Shown here in pieces: positions 37,224-46,512 of a DNA stretch of 64,000 bases. Below the pieces are notes generated by a model that saw only the letters and a program-made list of their open reading frames with translations, did not search any database and was not told the origin of the DNA. Every line of letters starts with the position of its first letter. The first letter of the stretch is position 1. This DNA comes from Dermatobacter hominis (GTDB lineage: Bacteria > Actinomycetota > Acidimicrobiia > Acidimicrobiales > Microtrichaceae): contig NZ_CP085840.1 in assembly GCF_020715685.1 (NCBI RefSeq), forward strand, positions 2,356,001 to 2,420,000, given 5' to 3'. Position numbers and translations under genes: made by a program.

Positions 37224-37486
37224 CGTCCCACCACCGAGGGCTGCGCCCCCGGACCCCATCCACAGCGGGCTCGTCCCTCGCGCCGCTGCACTCGCTCGCT
37301 GCGCTCGCTCACGCTCGCCACCAGGGGCTGCGCCCCCGGACCCCATCCACAGCGGGCTCGTCCCTCGCGCCGCTGCACTCGCTCGCTGCGCTCGCTCATG
37401 CTCGCCACCAGGGGCTGCGCCCCCGGACCCCATCCACAGCGGGCTCGTCCCTCGCGCCGCTGCACTCGCTCGCTGCGCTCGCTCAT
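37220..37486 (-). CDS. 88-residue repeat ORF between nuoI and nuoJ, unknown function
   Basis: Three tandem 29-residue repeats beginning (M/V)[16 protein letters not shown] and ending in [12 protein letters not shown], the third slightly diverged. The ATG overlaps the nuoI stop (ATGA) and the stop overlaps the nuoJ ATG (ATGA), so ribosomes finishing nuoI could pass through it to nuoJ. It is very basic with one Cys per repeat and no membrane helix. I know no family. The repeat DNA is GC-rich and could be mobile, the ORF being only a by-product; yet both overlaps and the 87-bp (29-codon) period keep it open. Confidence 0.45.
   Translation of the reverse strand: MSERSERVQRREGRARCGWGPGAQPLVASMSERSERVQRREGRARCGWGPGAQPLVASVSERSERVQRREGRARCGWGPGAQPSVVGR
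37226..37486 (-). repeat. three tandem 87-bp repeats
   Basis: Units of exactly 87 bp starting at 37486, 37399 and 37312 (reading leftwards). Each holds GCGAGCGCAGCGAGCGA and a GGGGTCCGGGGGCGCAGCCC block that can form a hairpin. The first two differ by almost nothing; the third diverges at its last ~15 bp. The period is a multiple of three, so all frames stay open. Confidence 0.95.
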
Positions 37487-38031
37487 CGGGGCACCTTCTT
37501 GACCTTGACCTCCGAGCCCGACTCGTACGCCTCGAAGTCGGGCACGGTCTCCATCCACTGGCCCAGCCGGGTCTTGTCGTGGAGGAGGTCGGCGATGTGG
37601 ACCTCGGAGTACTCGTACTCCGGGCTCCAGAACAGCGCCTCGAACGGGCAGACCTCGACGCAGATCCCGCAGTACATGCAGAGCGCGAAGTCGATGTCGA
37701 AGCGGTCGAGGGCGTTGACCGAGCGCGGCTTGCCGCCCTCGCGGCGTGGCGGGGCCAGCGTCTTGTGCGCCTCGATGTAGATGCACCAGTCGGGGCACTC
37801 GCGGGCGCACAGCATGCACGCCGTGCAGTTGTCCTCCTTGAGGGCGATCACGCCGCGCGCCCGGGGGGCCGGCGTCTCCTTCTCCCGCGGGTACTGCACG
37901 GTGGCCGCGCCCTTGGACGGGGACGGCGGCTTGAGCATGCCGTCGGGGAAGATCGTCTCCTTGGCCGTGCGCAGCGTGACGCCGAGGCCCTTGAGCACAC
38001 CGGGGACCTGCGGCTTCTGCGGCTTGGGCAT
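37483..38031 (-). CDS. nuoI: NADH-quinone oxidoreductase subunit I
   Basis: A 182-residue ferredoxin-like subunit with two 4Fe-4S motifs, [12 protein letters not shown] and [12 protein letters not shown] (clusters N6a and N6b). It carries electrons toward NuoB. It starts by a TGATG overlap with the nuoH stop; its own stop overlaps the ATG of the repeat ORF. Confidence 0.96.
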   Translation of the reverse strand: MPKPQKPQVPGVLKGLGVTLRTAKETIFPDGMLKPPSPSKGAATVQYPREKETPAPRARGVIALKEDNCTACMLCARECPDWCIYIEAHKTLAPPRREGGKPRSVNALDRFDIDFALCMYCGICVEVCPFEALFWSPEYEYSEVHIADLLHDKTRLGQWMETVPDFEAYESGSEVKVKKVPR

Positions 38032-39071
38032 CAGAACACCACCTTCAGGATCGCCGTCACCACGATGTTGGCCAGCGCCAGCGGGATCAGGACCTTCCAG
38101 GCGAGGCGCTGCAGCTGGTCCTCGCGGAAGCGGGGGAAGCTGAAGCGCACCCAGAACACGACGCCGACGAGGAGGACCGCCTTGAGCGACACGTTGATCG
38201 GGCCGATCACGTGCATGGCGGTGTCGGAGATGCCCCACTCGGCCGGGAGGGCCCAGCCGCCGAGGAACAGCGTCGACGCGATCGCCGCGAAGCCGACGGC
38301 CGTCGCGAACTCGGCGATGAAGTAGACGAGGAAGCGGATCCCGGAGTACTCGACCTGGTAGCCGGCGACGAGCTCGGACTCGGCGATCGGCATGTCGAAC
38401 GGGGTCTGCGTGAGCTCGGCCTGGACGGCGATCATGAAGATCGCGAAGGCGACGAACTGCGTGAGGATGTACGGGCTGCCGATCCCGCCCCAGCCGAAGA
38501 TCTGGCCCTCGGACTGGGCGTAGACGATCTGCTGCAGGTTCAGGCTGCCGGCCTGGATGACGACGCCGATGACGCCGAGCACCAGCGGCAGCTCGTAGGC
38601 GATCAGCTGGCCGCCGGCCCGGAGCGCGCCCATCAGGGCGTACTTGTTGGCCGACGCCCAGCCCGCCATGAGGATGCCGATCACGGACAGCGACGAGATC
38701 GCCAGCACGTAGTAGATGCCGGTCCCGAGGTCGGCCATCACGGCGTTCGGCCCGGCGGGGATGACGACGAACATCAGGAACGTCGAGACGAGGACGACCG
38801 CCGGGGCGAGCCCGAAGATGAACTTGTCGGACTCGGAGGTGGAGATGTCCTCCTTCTGCAGCCACTTGCCGACCTCGGCGAGCAGCTGCAGCGAGCCGTA
38901 CGGGCCGGCCTCCATCGGGCCGAGCCGGCTCTGCATGAACGACACGAACTTGAAGAGGTACAGGTAGACGACGCCACCGGTCAGCAGCAGGACGGCGACG
39001 AGGCCGGCGACCAGTCGGATGGCGGTCTGCTGCCAGTACGCGAGCTCGATGGCGGAGAGGACGCCGGTCAT
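38031..39071 (-). CDS. nuoH: NADH-quinone oxidoreductase subunit H
   Basis: A 346-residue membrane subunit with about eight helices. Landmarks are [20 protein letters not shown], the charged loop after [27 protein letters not shown], and the C-terminal helices. It forms part of the quinone chamber and links to the E-channel. Its start overlaps the nuoD stop (ATGA). In most 14-gene operons nuoE, F and G precede it; here nuoD does. Confidence 0.96.
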   Translation of the reverse strand: MTGVLSAIELAYWQQTAIRLVAGLVAVLLLTGGVVYLYLFKFVSFMQSRLGPMEAGPYGSLQLLAEVGKWLQKEDISTSESDKFIFGLAPAVVLVSTFLMFVVIPAGPNAVMADLGTGIYYVLAISSLSVIGILMAGWASANKYALMGALRAGGQLIAYELPLVLGVIGVVIQAGSLNLQQIVYAQSEGQIFGWGGIGSPYILTQFVAFAIFMIAVQAELTQTPFDMPIAESELVAGYQVEYSGIRFLVYFIAEFATAVGFAAIASTLFLGGWALPAEWGISDTAMHVIGPINVSLKAVLLVGVVFWVRFSFPRFREDQLQRLAWKVLIPLALANIVVTAILKVVF

Positions 39072-40240
39072 CGGTCGATGTCCCCCAGGATGAAGTAGAG
39101 GGACGCCAGGATCGTCACGATGTCGGGCACGTAGACGCCGCGGAGCAGCCAGGGCGTGATCGACACGTTGTTGAAGCTCGCCGAGCGGATCTTCACCCGG
39201 AACGGGGTGAGGTCGCCCTGGCTCACGATGTAGTAGCCCATCTCGCCGAGCGGGTTGTCGGTCGAGACCCAGGCCTCGCCCGCCGGCACCTTGATGATGC
39301 GGGGGACCTTGCTCATGATCGGGCCGCTGGGCAGCCCGTCGCAGAGCTGGTCGATCATCTTGGAGGACTCGCGGACCTCCTGGAGGCGCACCCAGAAGCG
39401 GGCGAACGAGTCGCCGTCGGGGTGGGTCCAGACCTTCCAGTCGAGGTCCGGGTAGGCCAGGCCGACGCAGTTGTCGCGGCGCAGGTCCCAGTCGACGCCC
39501 GAGGCGCGGATGTTGGCGCCGGACAGGCCGTACTGGAGGCCGACGTCCGCGGGGATCACGCCGATGCCCCGGGTGCGTTCCTCGAAGATCTCGGACCCCA
39601 TGAGGAGGTCCTCCATCTCGTCGCAGAAGCCGCGGACCTTGTCCATGATCGACTTCGTGTCCTCGAGCCAGCCCTTGGGCAGGTCGTCCTTGAGGCCGCC
39701 GATGCGGTCGAAGTTCGGGTGGAACCGGCCGCCGGTGACGCGCTCGATCTGGTCGAGGACGAACTCGCGGTCGCGGAAGGCGAAGAACACCGGGGTGACC
39801 GCGCCGAGCTGCACGCCCATGTCGCCGAGGAACAGGATCAGGTGCGCGATCCGGCTCATCTCGAAGAGGATCGTGCGGATGTAGGTCGCCCGGGGCGGGG
39901 CCTCGACGTCCATCAGCCGCTCGGCGGCCAGGATGAACGGCACCTCGTTGGCGAAGCTGCCCAGCCAGTCGATCCGGTTCACCAGCGCCGTGCACTGGGC
40001 GTAGGTCCGGACCTCGGTCAGCTTCTCGTAGCCGCGGTGCATGTAGCCGGCGACCGGCTCGGCCGCGACGACCTGCTCGCCGTCGAGGCGGGCGACGATG
40101 CGCAGCGTGCCGTGGGTCGCCGGGTGCTGCGGCCCGATATTGAGGGTCATGCCCTCGGTCTCGAGCTCCACGTTGACGCGGGCGTCCGCGGCCCGGGCGG
40201 CGATCTGCTGGAGCTGACGGCGATCGGTGACGGCGGTCAT
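39068..40240 (-). CDS. nuoD: NADH-quinone oxidoreductase subunit D
   Basis: A 390-residue 49-kDa-type subunit. [13 protein letters not shown] holds the quinone-site histidine; YMHRGYEKL contains Arg69 in the HRG motif, the region methylated by NDUFAF7 in mitochondria. The C-terminus [13 protein letters not shown]...LGDIDR is typical. It starts by a 1-bp overlap with the nuoC stop. Confidence 0.96.
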   Translation of the reverse strand: MTAVTDRRQLQQIAARAADARVNVELETEGMTLNIGPQHPATHGTLRIVARLDGEQVVAAEPVAGYMHRGYEKLTEVRTYAQCTALVNRIDWLGSFANEVPFILAAERLMDVEAPPRATYIRTILFEMSRIAHLILFLGDMGVQLGAVTPVFFAFRDREFVLDQIERVTGGRFHPNFDRIGGLKDDLPKGWLEDTKSIMDKVRGFCDEMEDLLMGSEIFEERTRGIGVIPADVGLQYGLSGANIRASGVDWDLRRDNCVGLAYPDLDWKVWTHPDGDSFARFWVRLQEVRESSKMIDQLCDGLPSGPIMSKVPRIIKVPAGEAWVSTDNPLGEMGYYIVSQGDLTPFRVKIRSASFNNVSITPWLLRGVYVPDIVTILASLYFILGDIDR

Positions 40241-41004
40241 CAGGCCTCGCCTCCCTCGGTCTCGCCGGCGGAGGGGCCGTCGGCATCGGCGCCGTCGGCG
40301 GCCTCGTCAGTGGGCATGGGCTCGACGTCGACGATGCCGGGCCACGGCTTCACCATGCGCGAGATCAGCGGGTAGTCCTTGCGCAGGGGGTTCCCCTCGA
40401 AGTCGCCCGGCAGGTAGATGTGGCGCAGGCCGGGGTGGCCGACGAACGTGATGCCGAACATCTCCCAGGTCTCCCGCTCGTGCCAGTCGGCGCCGGCGAA
40501 GATCGGCACCCAGGAGTCGATCACGAGCTCGTCGGGCACGTCGGCCTTCAGCGTGACGCCCCAGAACTCGCCCTCGCCGCCGACGTGGGCGAGCCGGCCG
40601 AACACCTGGAAGCGGGTCTCGCCACCGGTGGTGCCCCGGACGATCTCGGCCGACGCCGGCTCGGGCACGTCGCCCGTCTGGGCGGCGAGCACGGTGTCGA
40701 CGTCGGAGTCCATCGAGCGGCCGTACGGCGACGGGAGCCAGTCGATCGCGGAGACGAAGCAGAAGTACTTGGCGCCCAGGTGGTTCCGGGCCACGTCGGC
40801 CGCAGCCCGCCAGGCGTCGGTCCGGACCCGGATCGTGAGGTCGACACCGGGCTCGATCAGCGAGTCGACGATGGCGTCGCCGAGCACGCCGGAGAAGCGG
40901 CCGAGCAGCTCCTCGCGCTGCTCGTCGGTCTCGACGACCTCCTCGACCTGCTCCTCGGAGCCGCCGTCGTCGGGCGCGGGCGCGGTGGCGGTGTCGTCAG
41001 CCAT
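40240..41004 (-). CDS. nuoC: NADH-quinone oxidoreductase subunit C
   Basis: A 254-residue 30-kDa-type subunit. The core holds GADWHERETWEMFGITFVGHPGLRHIYLPGDFEGNPLRKDYPL, split here into known blocks (WHERETWEMFGI; GNPLRKDYP). Both ends carry acidic tails (first ~35 and last ~25 residues). It starts 3 nt after the nuoB stop. Confidence 0.95.
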   Translation of the reverse strand: MADDTATAPAPDDGGSEEQVEEVVETDEQREELLGRFSGVLGDAIVDSLIEPGVDLTIRVRTDAWRAAADVARNHLGAKYFCFVSAIDWLPSPYGRSMDSDVDTVLAAQTGDVPEPASAEIVRGTTGGETRFQVFGRLAHVGGEGEFWGVTLKADVPDELVIDSWVPIFAGADWHERETWEMFGITFVGHPGLRHIYLPGDFEGNPLRKDYPLISRMVKPWPGIVDVEPMPTDEAADGADADGPSAGETEGGEA

Positions 41005-41007
41005 CGC

Positions 41008-41514
41008 TCACTCCACCCCGACCGACTCGCCGGTCCAGCGCTCGGCCATGTCCTCGTCCTTGATGCGCTGCTGCAGGAGCACCACACCCTCGAGGAGGGC
41101 CTCGGGCCGGGGCGGGCAGCCGGGCACGTACACGTCGACGGGCAGGATCTGGTCCACGCCCTTCGTGACGGAGTAGCTGTCCCAGTACGGACCGCCGCAG
41201 TTCGCGCAGCTGCCCATGGAGATGACGTACTTCGGGTCCGGCATCTGCTCGTAGAGGCGCAGGACCGACGGCGCCATCTTGTCGGTGACGGTGCCGGAGA
41301 TGACGACGAGGTCGGTCTGGCGGGGCCCGGCCGGCAGCGGGATGACGCCGAGGCGCATCACGTCGTAGCGGGGCGAGGCGAAGGCGGCGCCCATCTCGAT
41401 GGCGCAGCAGGCGAGACCCCACTGGTACACCCACATCGAGTAGCTGCGGGACAGGTTCAGGAGCTTGGTGAGCGGCTTGGGCACCTTGCCGCTCTCGACG
41501 AGTCCTAGGCCCAC
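41008..41514 (-). CDS. nuoB: NADH-quinone oxidoreductase subunit B
   Basis: A 168-residue subunit carrying cluster N2, the last iron-sulfur centre before quinone. Ligands visible are Cys36-Cys37 (LACCAIEMG), Cys103 (GSCANCGG) and Cys133 ([13 protein letters not shown]). The GTG at 41514 overlaps the end of nuoA by 10 bp and is the only start that keeps the N-terminal helix without read-through of nuoA. Confidence 0.94.
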   Translation of the reverse strand: MGLGLVESGKVPKPLTKLLNLSRSYSMWVYQWGLACCAIEMGAAFASPRYDVMRLGVIPLPAGPRQTDLVVISGTVTDKMAPSVLRLYEQMPDPKYVISMGSCANCGGPYWDSYSVTKGVDQILPVDVYVPGCPPRPEALLEGVVLLQQRIKDEDMAERWTGESVGVE

Positions 41515-41882
41515 TTCAGCACCCCCTTGCGCCAGGCGTACACCAGGCCGAGGACGAGGATGAAGATGAAGATGAACATCTCGACGAGGCCGAACACCCC
41601 GAACCACTCCAGGTTCGTGGCCCAGGGGAAGATGAAGACCGCCTCGACGTCGAACATCACGAACAGCAGGGCGAAGATGTAGTACCGGACCTGGCTCTGG
41701 GACCACATGTCGCCGACCGGATCCGCACCGGACTCGTACGCGATGTACTTCTGCGCCTGCTTCCGGTCCGGGCGCAGCAGCGCGCTGATGCCGACGAGCA
41801 GGGCGAAGAGGACGATGCCGAGAGCGGCGAAGAGTCCGACGGTGAGGAAGCTGCGAAGGAAGTCGCTGAGCGGGTTCGCCAT
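41505..41882 (-). CDS. nuoA: NADH-quinone oxidoreductase subunit A
   Basis: A 125-residue subunit with three membrane helices and the conserved loop [24 protein letters not shown]; the glutamate in [12 protein letters not shown] is also present. It is the first gene of nuoABCDHIJKLMN. A promoter-like pair ends about 10 nt before the ATG, so the mRNA may be almost leaderless. Confidence 0.96.
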   Translation of the reverse strand: MANPLSDFLRSFLTVGLFAALGIVLFALLVGISALLRPDRKQAQKYIAYESGADPVGDMWSQSQVRYYIFALLFVMFDVEAVFIFPWATNLEWFGVFGLVEMFIFIFILVLGLVYAWRKGVLKWA

Positions 41883-41891
41883 CAGGCTGGG

Positions 41892-41921
41892 AGACTACTC
41901 AGAGCCCTCGAACGGGGCCAA
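41892..41921 (-). promoter_or_regulatory. putative nuo operon promoter
   Basis: TTGGCC, 18-nt spacer, TAGTCT on the minus strand. The predicted start site is only a few nucleotides from the nuoA ATG; no ribosome-binding site lies between. Confidence 0.4.
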
Positions 41922-41960
41922 AGCTGCGGGCGGTCCGCCTGCCGGGCGTCGGCGCGGCGC

Positions 41961-43850
41961 TCAGCCCTGCGGGCCGGGCCCGGGCCCGGTGCCGAACGGC
42001 GGGGGCGTGGGCACCCCCGTGGGCACCCCCGGCGCGACGCCGTTCGTGCCGTTGGGGGTCGGCAGCCCGCTGCCGTTCCCGTTGACCGGGACGCCGTTCG
42101 GCGGCGCGACGGGGGCCGCGGGCGGCCCCGGAGCCGGGGGCGCCGCCGGGGGCGGTGCGGCCGGCGCGTGCGGCGGCGGGACCGGCGCGGCGTGCGGCGT
42201 CGCCGCAGGAGCGGGGGCGGCCACGGCCGGCGCGGCGGCGAGCGGCGCCGGCGCCGCGGGCAGGCCCCGGAGGTCGTCGGGCGGGCCGTAGTAGCCCTCG
42301 AAGTAGTCCTGCACCTTGCCGAGCCCCGGCGTGCCGATGAGCACCACGCCCATCAGGTGGGCGTTGTGCTGGCGCAGCAGCTCGATCGTGTTCTCGAGGG
42401 TCGAGCGGGCGGTCCGCCCGGACCGCACGATGAGGATCACCTCGTCGACGACGGGCAGCAGGTCGATCGCGTCGTTCGCGGCCTCCACCGGGCACGAGTC
42501 GACCAGGACCGTCCCACCCTGCTGGGCGGCGTCGGCGATCAGCTCCCGGGCCGCCTCGGCCAGGCCGACGACCTCCTTGGTGGCGGGACCGCTCGGGGCC
42601 ACCCAGAGGTGGGCGGTCGGCGTGCCGTGGACGACCTCGGGGTGCGTCGGCCGGTGCACGTCGAGCCGGGCGAGGTCCCGGATGCCGGGCTGCGTGGCGG
42701 AGCCGAGCAGCGCGTCGATGCTCGGCCGGCGGAAGTCGCCGCCGACCACGAGGGTGTCGGTCCCCGACTCCGCGAGGGCCAGCGCGGTGAGGGCCACCGT
42801 GGTGGACTTGCCCTCGCCCGGCGACGCCGAGGTGAAGAGGAAGACGCGCGGCGGCCGCACCGGGCCGTCGCCGTCGGCCGTCCCCGAGAAGCGGGGGTTG
42901 GCCTGCAGGAACTGGATCGCGGACCGGATGCGGCGGTTGGGCTCGGCCCACGAGCCGGTGAGCCGGAGGCGGGCGCCCTCCGCACGCGGGATGCGCTTCC
43001 GCGGGACGTTGCCCACCTCGGCGACGATCGGGACGTCGACGGCGTCCACGAGCTCGTCGCGGGTGTCGATGCGCGGGGAGAGCCGTTCGATCACGAGGAT
43101 CAGGCCCAGCCCGAGCACCGCACCCACGAGGCCGAGCAGGCCCATCCGGAAGATCGGCGAGCTCGGCACGGGCACGAGCTGGTTGTCCACCGGCGTGGGC
43201 GCCTCGGTTCCGAGCGAGCTGTACGGCAGCGTGGCCTGGGCGTTCACCCGGAAGTCGGTGAGCTGGGAGGACGCATCGGCGAGCTGGACCGCCAGCTGGT
43301 CCCGCTGGGCGGCGAGCGCCTGGCTCTGCGGCGACTGGGTCGGGGCGATGGCGGTCGGGTTGGCCTCGTCGAACGCGTCGAGCGCGGCCTGGGCCTGGTC
43401 GACGGTCTTCTGCAGCTCGGCGCCCCGGGCCTGCTGGTCCTGGAGCAGGTCCGCGTTGGTGACGTCGAGGAAGGCCTGCACGAAGGCGTCCACCCGCCGG
43501 GCCGCGAGCTGTGAGTCGGTGTCCTCCGAGGACACCTCGATCGAGGCGCTCTCGACGTCGGGGACGGCCTCGATGTCGGCGGCCAGCTCCTTGACGTCGC
43601 CCTCCTCGCCGAGCCGCTCGGCGGCGGCCGCCGCGATCTCACCACGGGTGACCTTGAGGGCGTCCTGCTCGACGTTGCCCTGCGCCCCGGTGGTCGTGCG
43701 GTTGGCGACGATCACCTCGGTGGCCTTGAAGGTGGTCTGCGTCTGCGACGGCGCCACCACCGTCGACAGGGCGCCCGCGATCGCGCCGAGCACGAGCGCG
43801 ACGGCGACGATGGGCCACCGTCGCCTGAGCACCGCTCGGATCTTCGTCAC
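41961..43850 (-). CDS. polysaccharide chain-length determinant fused to BY-kinase-like ATPase
   Basis: A 629-residue Wzz/BY-kinase-like protein. Membrane helices at about 13-33 and 235-255 enclose an external helical Wzz domain. The cytoplasmic ATPase has Walker A SASPGEGKST (341-350), a Walker A'-like GGDFRRPS (370-377) that lacks the usual DADxR, and VLVDSCPV (448-455). There is no C-terminal tyrosine cluster; residues 531-629 are Pro/Ala/Gly-rich. Autophosphorylation in the usual way is doubtful. GTG start overlaps the stop of the upstream gene (GTGA). It probably controls polymer length or export of the locus product. Confidence 0.85.
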   Translation of the reverse strand: MTKIRAVLRRRWPIVAVALVLGAIAGALSTVVAPSQTQTTFKATEVIVANRTTTGAQGNVEQDALKVTRGEIAAAAAERLGEEGDVKELAADIEAVPDVESASIEVSSEDTDSQLAARRVDAFVQAFLDVTNADLLQDQQARGAELQKTVDQAQAALDAFDEANPTAIAPTQSPQSQALAAQRDQLAVQLADASSQLTDFRVNAQATLPYSSLGTEAPTPVDNQLVPVPSSPIFRMGLLGLVGAVLGLGLILVIERLSPRIDTRDELVDAVDVPIVAEVGNVPRKRIPRAEGARLRLTGSWAEPNRRIRSAIQFLQANPRFSGTADGDGPVRPPRVFLFTSASPGEGKSTTVALTALALAESGTDTLVVGGDFRRPSIDALLGSATQPGIRDLARLDVHRPTHPEVVHGTPTAHLWVAPSGPATKEVVGLAEAARELIADAAQQGGTVLVDSCPVEAANDAIDLLPVVDEVILIVRSGRTARSTLENTIELLRQHNAHLMGVVLIGTPGLGKVQDYFEGYYGPPDDLRGLPAAPAPLAAAPAVAAPAPAATPHAAPVPPPHAPAAPPPAAPPAPGPPAAPVAPPNGVPVNGNGSGLPTPNGTNGVAPGVPTGVPTPPPFGTGPGPGPQG

Positions 43851-45439
43851 CTTCGTCCCCCGGGGAGCATCGTCCGACGGGCACCGGCACGTGTGCTCGC
43901 CGGCCCCCGAACCGCCCGAGTCGCCATGGTACCGACCCGTCCGCCGCCGGGGACATCCGGCCCGGACGACCCGTCCGCGTCCGCATCGGGGTCGTCGTCC
44001 GGGGCCGCCGGGCCGTCCTCGTCGGACCCGTCTGCGTGCTCGTCGACCGGCCGCTTCCACCACCTCGTCGCCGGCACCGACACCGCGAGCAGGACGAAGG
44101 GCAGCAGCTGCACCCGTTGTCGGGCCAGGATGCCGCCGTTGCCGATGCTCGAGAAGGCGACGACGAACATCAGCGTGTAGACGGCGGCGAAGATCAGGAT
44201 CGGGCGGCGCCACGCGGAGGACGGCCAGTACCGGAGCCGCTTCACCGACACCGCGACGAGCGCCAGCAGCAGCAGGCTCTCACCCGCGGCGATCAGGTTG
44301 CCGACGTTCTTGGCCTCCCACGGCAGCGGCCGGAAGAGCACCGACAGCGTGCCCGCCGGGAGCAGCGCCGGGGTGGTGACCAGGACCGGCTGGAACGCCG
44401 ACTTGCCGATCATCGTGCGCTCGAGCGTGAGCTCCATCGCGCCCTCGGTGCTCGTCGCCTCCCCGGCCTCCTGGGTGAAGAACCGCGACGTCTGCGTCAC
44501 CGCGACCGAGGCCGCGCCCACCATGACGACGAGCGCGACGATCCGGACCATCCGGCCGCGGATCGAGACGCCCTCCGCCTTCGACCCGCCGAGCGCGGCG
44601 AAGCCGGTGGCGACCACGACGGCGAGCGCGGCCATCGCGGCCACGTGGGCGCGTATGAGGACCATGCCGCCCATGCCGGCCACGAACGGCAGCACGCCGA
44701 TCAGGCGGGCCCTGGGTCCGAGCAGCAGCCCGGCGCCGTAGAAGACGACGCCGAGCAGGAAGATCATCACCGCGTCCTTGCCGATCGACGACGGCCAGAA
44801 CAGCAGGGACGGGAAGAACATCATGAGGTACGTGAACCGGCGGTGGTCGAGCTCGGGGAACGCCCGCTTCGCGCCCCGCAGGAAGAGCACGGCGCCCCAG
44901 AAGGCCAGCCACGAGAAGAGGAAGAACGCCCCGAACTTCGACCGGCCGATGATCGTGTACGCGTACCCGGTGAGCTTGATGATCCGGCGGGTGGCGTCCT
45001 CGACGTCGTCGATCGACCGGATGGCCGGGATCCAGTTGCCCGCCCGCACCTTCTGGGCGTAGAGCCACCCGTCGGAGTCGTAGCGGGCGGCGTCGGCCTC
45101 GCCGTTGTACGCGATGAAGATGACCCAGTAGCGGACGAGCGAGAACGCCATCTTGGTGACGAGCCCGGCCATCGTGATCCGGAACAGGGCCGGGTCGCCG
45201 TCCCGGTCGGCGAGCCACCGGAGCACCGGGATCGACGCCACCACGATCACGAGCAGCACGACCATCGACATCGCGACGTCGTAGCTGCCGGTGTTCAGGA
45301 AGACGGCCAGCCCGCTGAGCACGGCCAGGATCGCGAGGAAGCCGACTCCCAGCACCGGGAGCTCCGACAGGGATGTGTTCGCCCCCAGGGTCGGTCGGGA
45401 CCGCACCGCCACCCCGCGATGGTAGGGGTCGGCCGCCAC
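43847..45439 (-). CDS. multi-pass membrane protein, Wzy-like polysaccharide polymerase candidate
   Basis: About 530 residues with roughly ten to twelve membrane helices and a long loop in the second half (TSRFFTQEAGEATSTEGAMELTLERTM). The acidic, Pro/Gly-rich C-terminus is cytoplasmic. Pairing by overlap with the Wzz-like gene is the main reason to call it a Wzy-type polymerase; sequence conservation in that family is low. The start chosen is a GTG with GGAGG 7 nt upstream; other GTGs nearby are possible. Confidence 0.6.
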   Translation of the reverse strand: MAADPYHRGVAVRSRPTLGANTSLSELPVLGVGFLAILAVLSGLAVFLNTGSYDVAMSMVVLLVIVVASIPVLRWLADRDGDPALFRITMAGLVTKMAFSLVRYWVIFIAYNGEADAARYDSDGWLYAQKVRAGNWIPAIRSIDDVEDATRRIIKLTGYAYTIIGRSKFGAFFLFSWLAFWGAVLFLRGAKRAFPELDHRRFTYLMMFFPSLLFWPSSIGKDAVMIFLLGVVFYGAGLLLGPRARLIGVLPFVAGMGGMVLIRAHVAAMAALAVVVATGFAALGGSKAEGVSIRGRMVRIVALVVMVGAASVAVTQTSRFFTQEAGEATSTEGAMELTLERTMIGKSAFQPVLVTTPALLPAGTLSVLFRPLPWEAKNVGNLIAAGESLLLLALVAVSVKRLRYWPSSAWRRPILIFAAVYTLMFVVAFSSIGNGGILARQRVQLLPFVLLAVSVPATRWWKRPVDEHADGSDEDGPAAPDDDPDADADGSSGPDVPGGGRVGTMATRAVRGPASTRAGARRTMLPGGRR

Positions 45440-45522
45440 CCGCACACCTCCGCCCCGCACCCGGGTGAACCGTGAGGACCGCCCCCTGGCCGGGCACGCG
45501 GGCGTCGGTACCCTGGGCCCGA

Positions 45523-46512
45523 GTGATCTCGAGGGGGCACGAGACGGCGGGAACCGCGCGCACCGGCCGACCGGCGGTCGTCGGGCTGCTGGTCACGTAC
45601 CGGCGGCCGCAGCAGCTCGCCGCCACCCTCGCCGGCCTGGCGGCGCAGACGGCGCCGCCCGACGAGCTGCTCGTGCTCGACAACGGGGATCCGGAGCCGA
45701 CCGCCGCCGTGCTGGCCGACGTGCCGACGCCGTTCCCGGTCCGGCACGTGCCGCTGGGCGACAACCTGGGCCCGGCCGGCGCGCTCGCACGAGGGGCACG
45801 GCTCGTCTCGGACCGGCTCGGTCCGGGCGACTGGGTGCTCCTCCTCGACGACGACGACCCGCCGGAGGGCCCCACGGACCTCGAGCGCCTCCGGGAGTTC
45901 GCGACGAGCTCGCTCGCGGCCGACCCGATGACGGGGGCCGTCGGCGAGGTGGGGGCCCGGCTCGACCGCCGCGGGCGGACGGTGCGGCCGCGCGACGAGG
46001 AGCTCGGCGCGGAGCGGGTCCAGGTGGACTACCTGGGCGGCGGGGTGCTGCCGATGTACTCGACCGGGGCGGTGCGGGCGACCGGGCTGACGGACCCCGA
46101 CCTGTTCTTCGGCTTCGACGACCTCGAGCTCGGCCTCCGCCTGCAGGACGCGGGCTTCCACCTGTGGGCCCACGGCCCGGCGACCCACCGCCGGCGCGAG
46201 CGCGACGGACGGCTCGGCCGGCCACCGGCGGCCGCGCCCGAGACCCCGTGGCGCCGGTACTACTCCACGCGCAACCTCGTGCTCGTGCTGCGCCGGCGCC
46301 GCGACGGCCGGGGTGCCCTGCTCGCGGCGCTGCGGGCGCTCGCCGGCTCGGTCGGCACGACGGTCCGTGGGGGTGGCCAGGGCCTCGCGCACCTGAGGAT
46401 GACCGTGCGCGGCGTCGGGGACGGGTACCGCGGCCGGGCCGGGCGGCGGGTCGACCCGCCGGCGCCCGCCGGCGCGCCGGGCCCGGCGGCCGATCGGGGA
46501 GCCGCCACGTGA
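45523..46512 (+). CDS. glycosyltransferase family 2
   Basis: About 329 residues. It has a GT-A fold start (VVGLLVTYRRPQQLAATLAGL), VLDNGD and the metal/nucleotide site LLLDDDDPP. It is similar to galactofuranosyl- or rhamnosyl-type GT2 enzymes with FFGFDDLELGLRLQDAG. The GTG at 45523 puts the fold close to the N-terminus; the start is uncertain. The stop overlaps the next gene by GTGA. Confidence 0.85.
   Translation: MISRGHETAGTARTGRPAVVGLLVTYRRPQQLAATLAGLAAQTAPPDELLVLDNGDPEPTAAVLADVPTPFPVRHVPLGDNLGPAGALARGARLVSDRLGPGDWVLLLDDDDPPEGPTDLERLREFATSSLAADPMTGAVGEVGARLDRRGRTVRPRDEELGAERVQVDYLGGGVLPMYSTGAVRATGLTDPDLFFGFDDLELGLRLQDAGFHLWAHGPATHRRRERDGRLGRPPAAAPETPWRRYYSTRNLVLVLRRRRDGRGALLAALRALAGSVGTTVRGGGQGLAHLRMTVRGVGDGYRGRAGRRVDPPAPAGAPGPAADRGAAT

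Noticed and set aside
36666-37433. NuoJ extended by ~70 residues through the tandem repeats
   Set aside because: The frame is open only because the period is divisible by three; homologues begin at MSGAVASLL, whose ATG overlaps the preceding stop.
37226-37486. CRISPR-like array
   Set aside because: The three units are contiguous with no unique spacers, and no cas genes are nearby.
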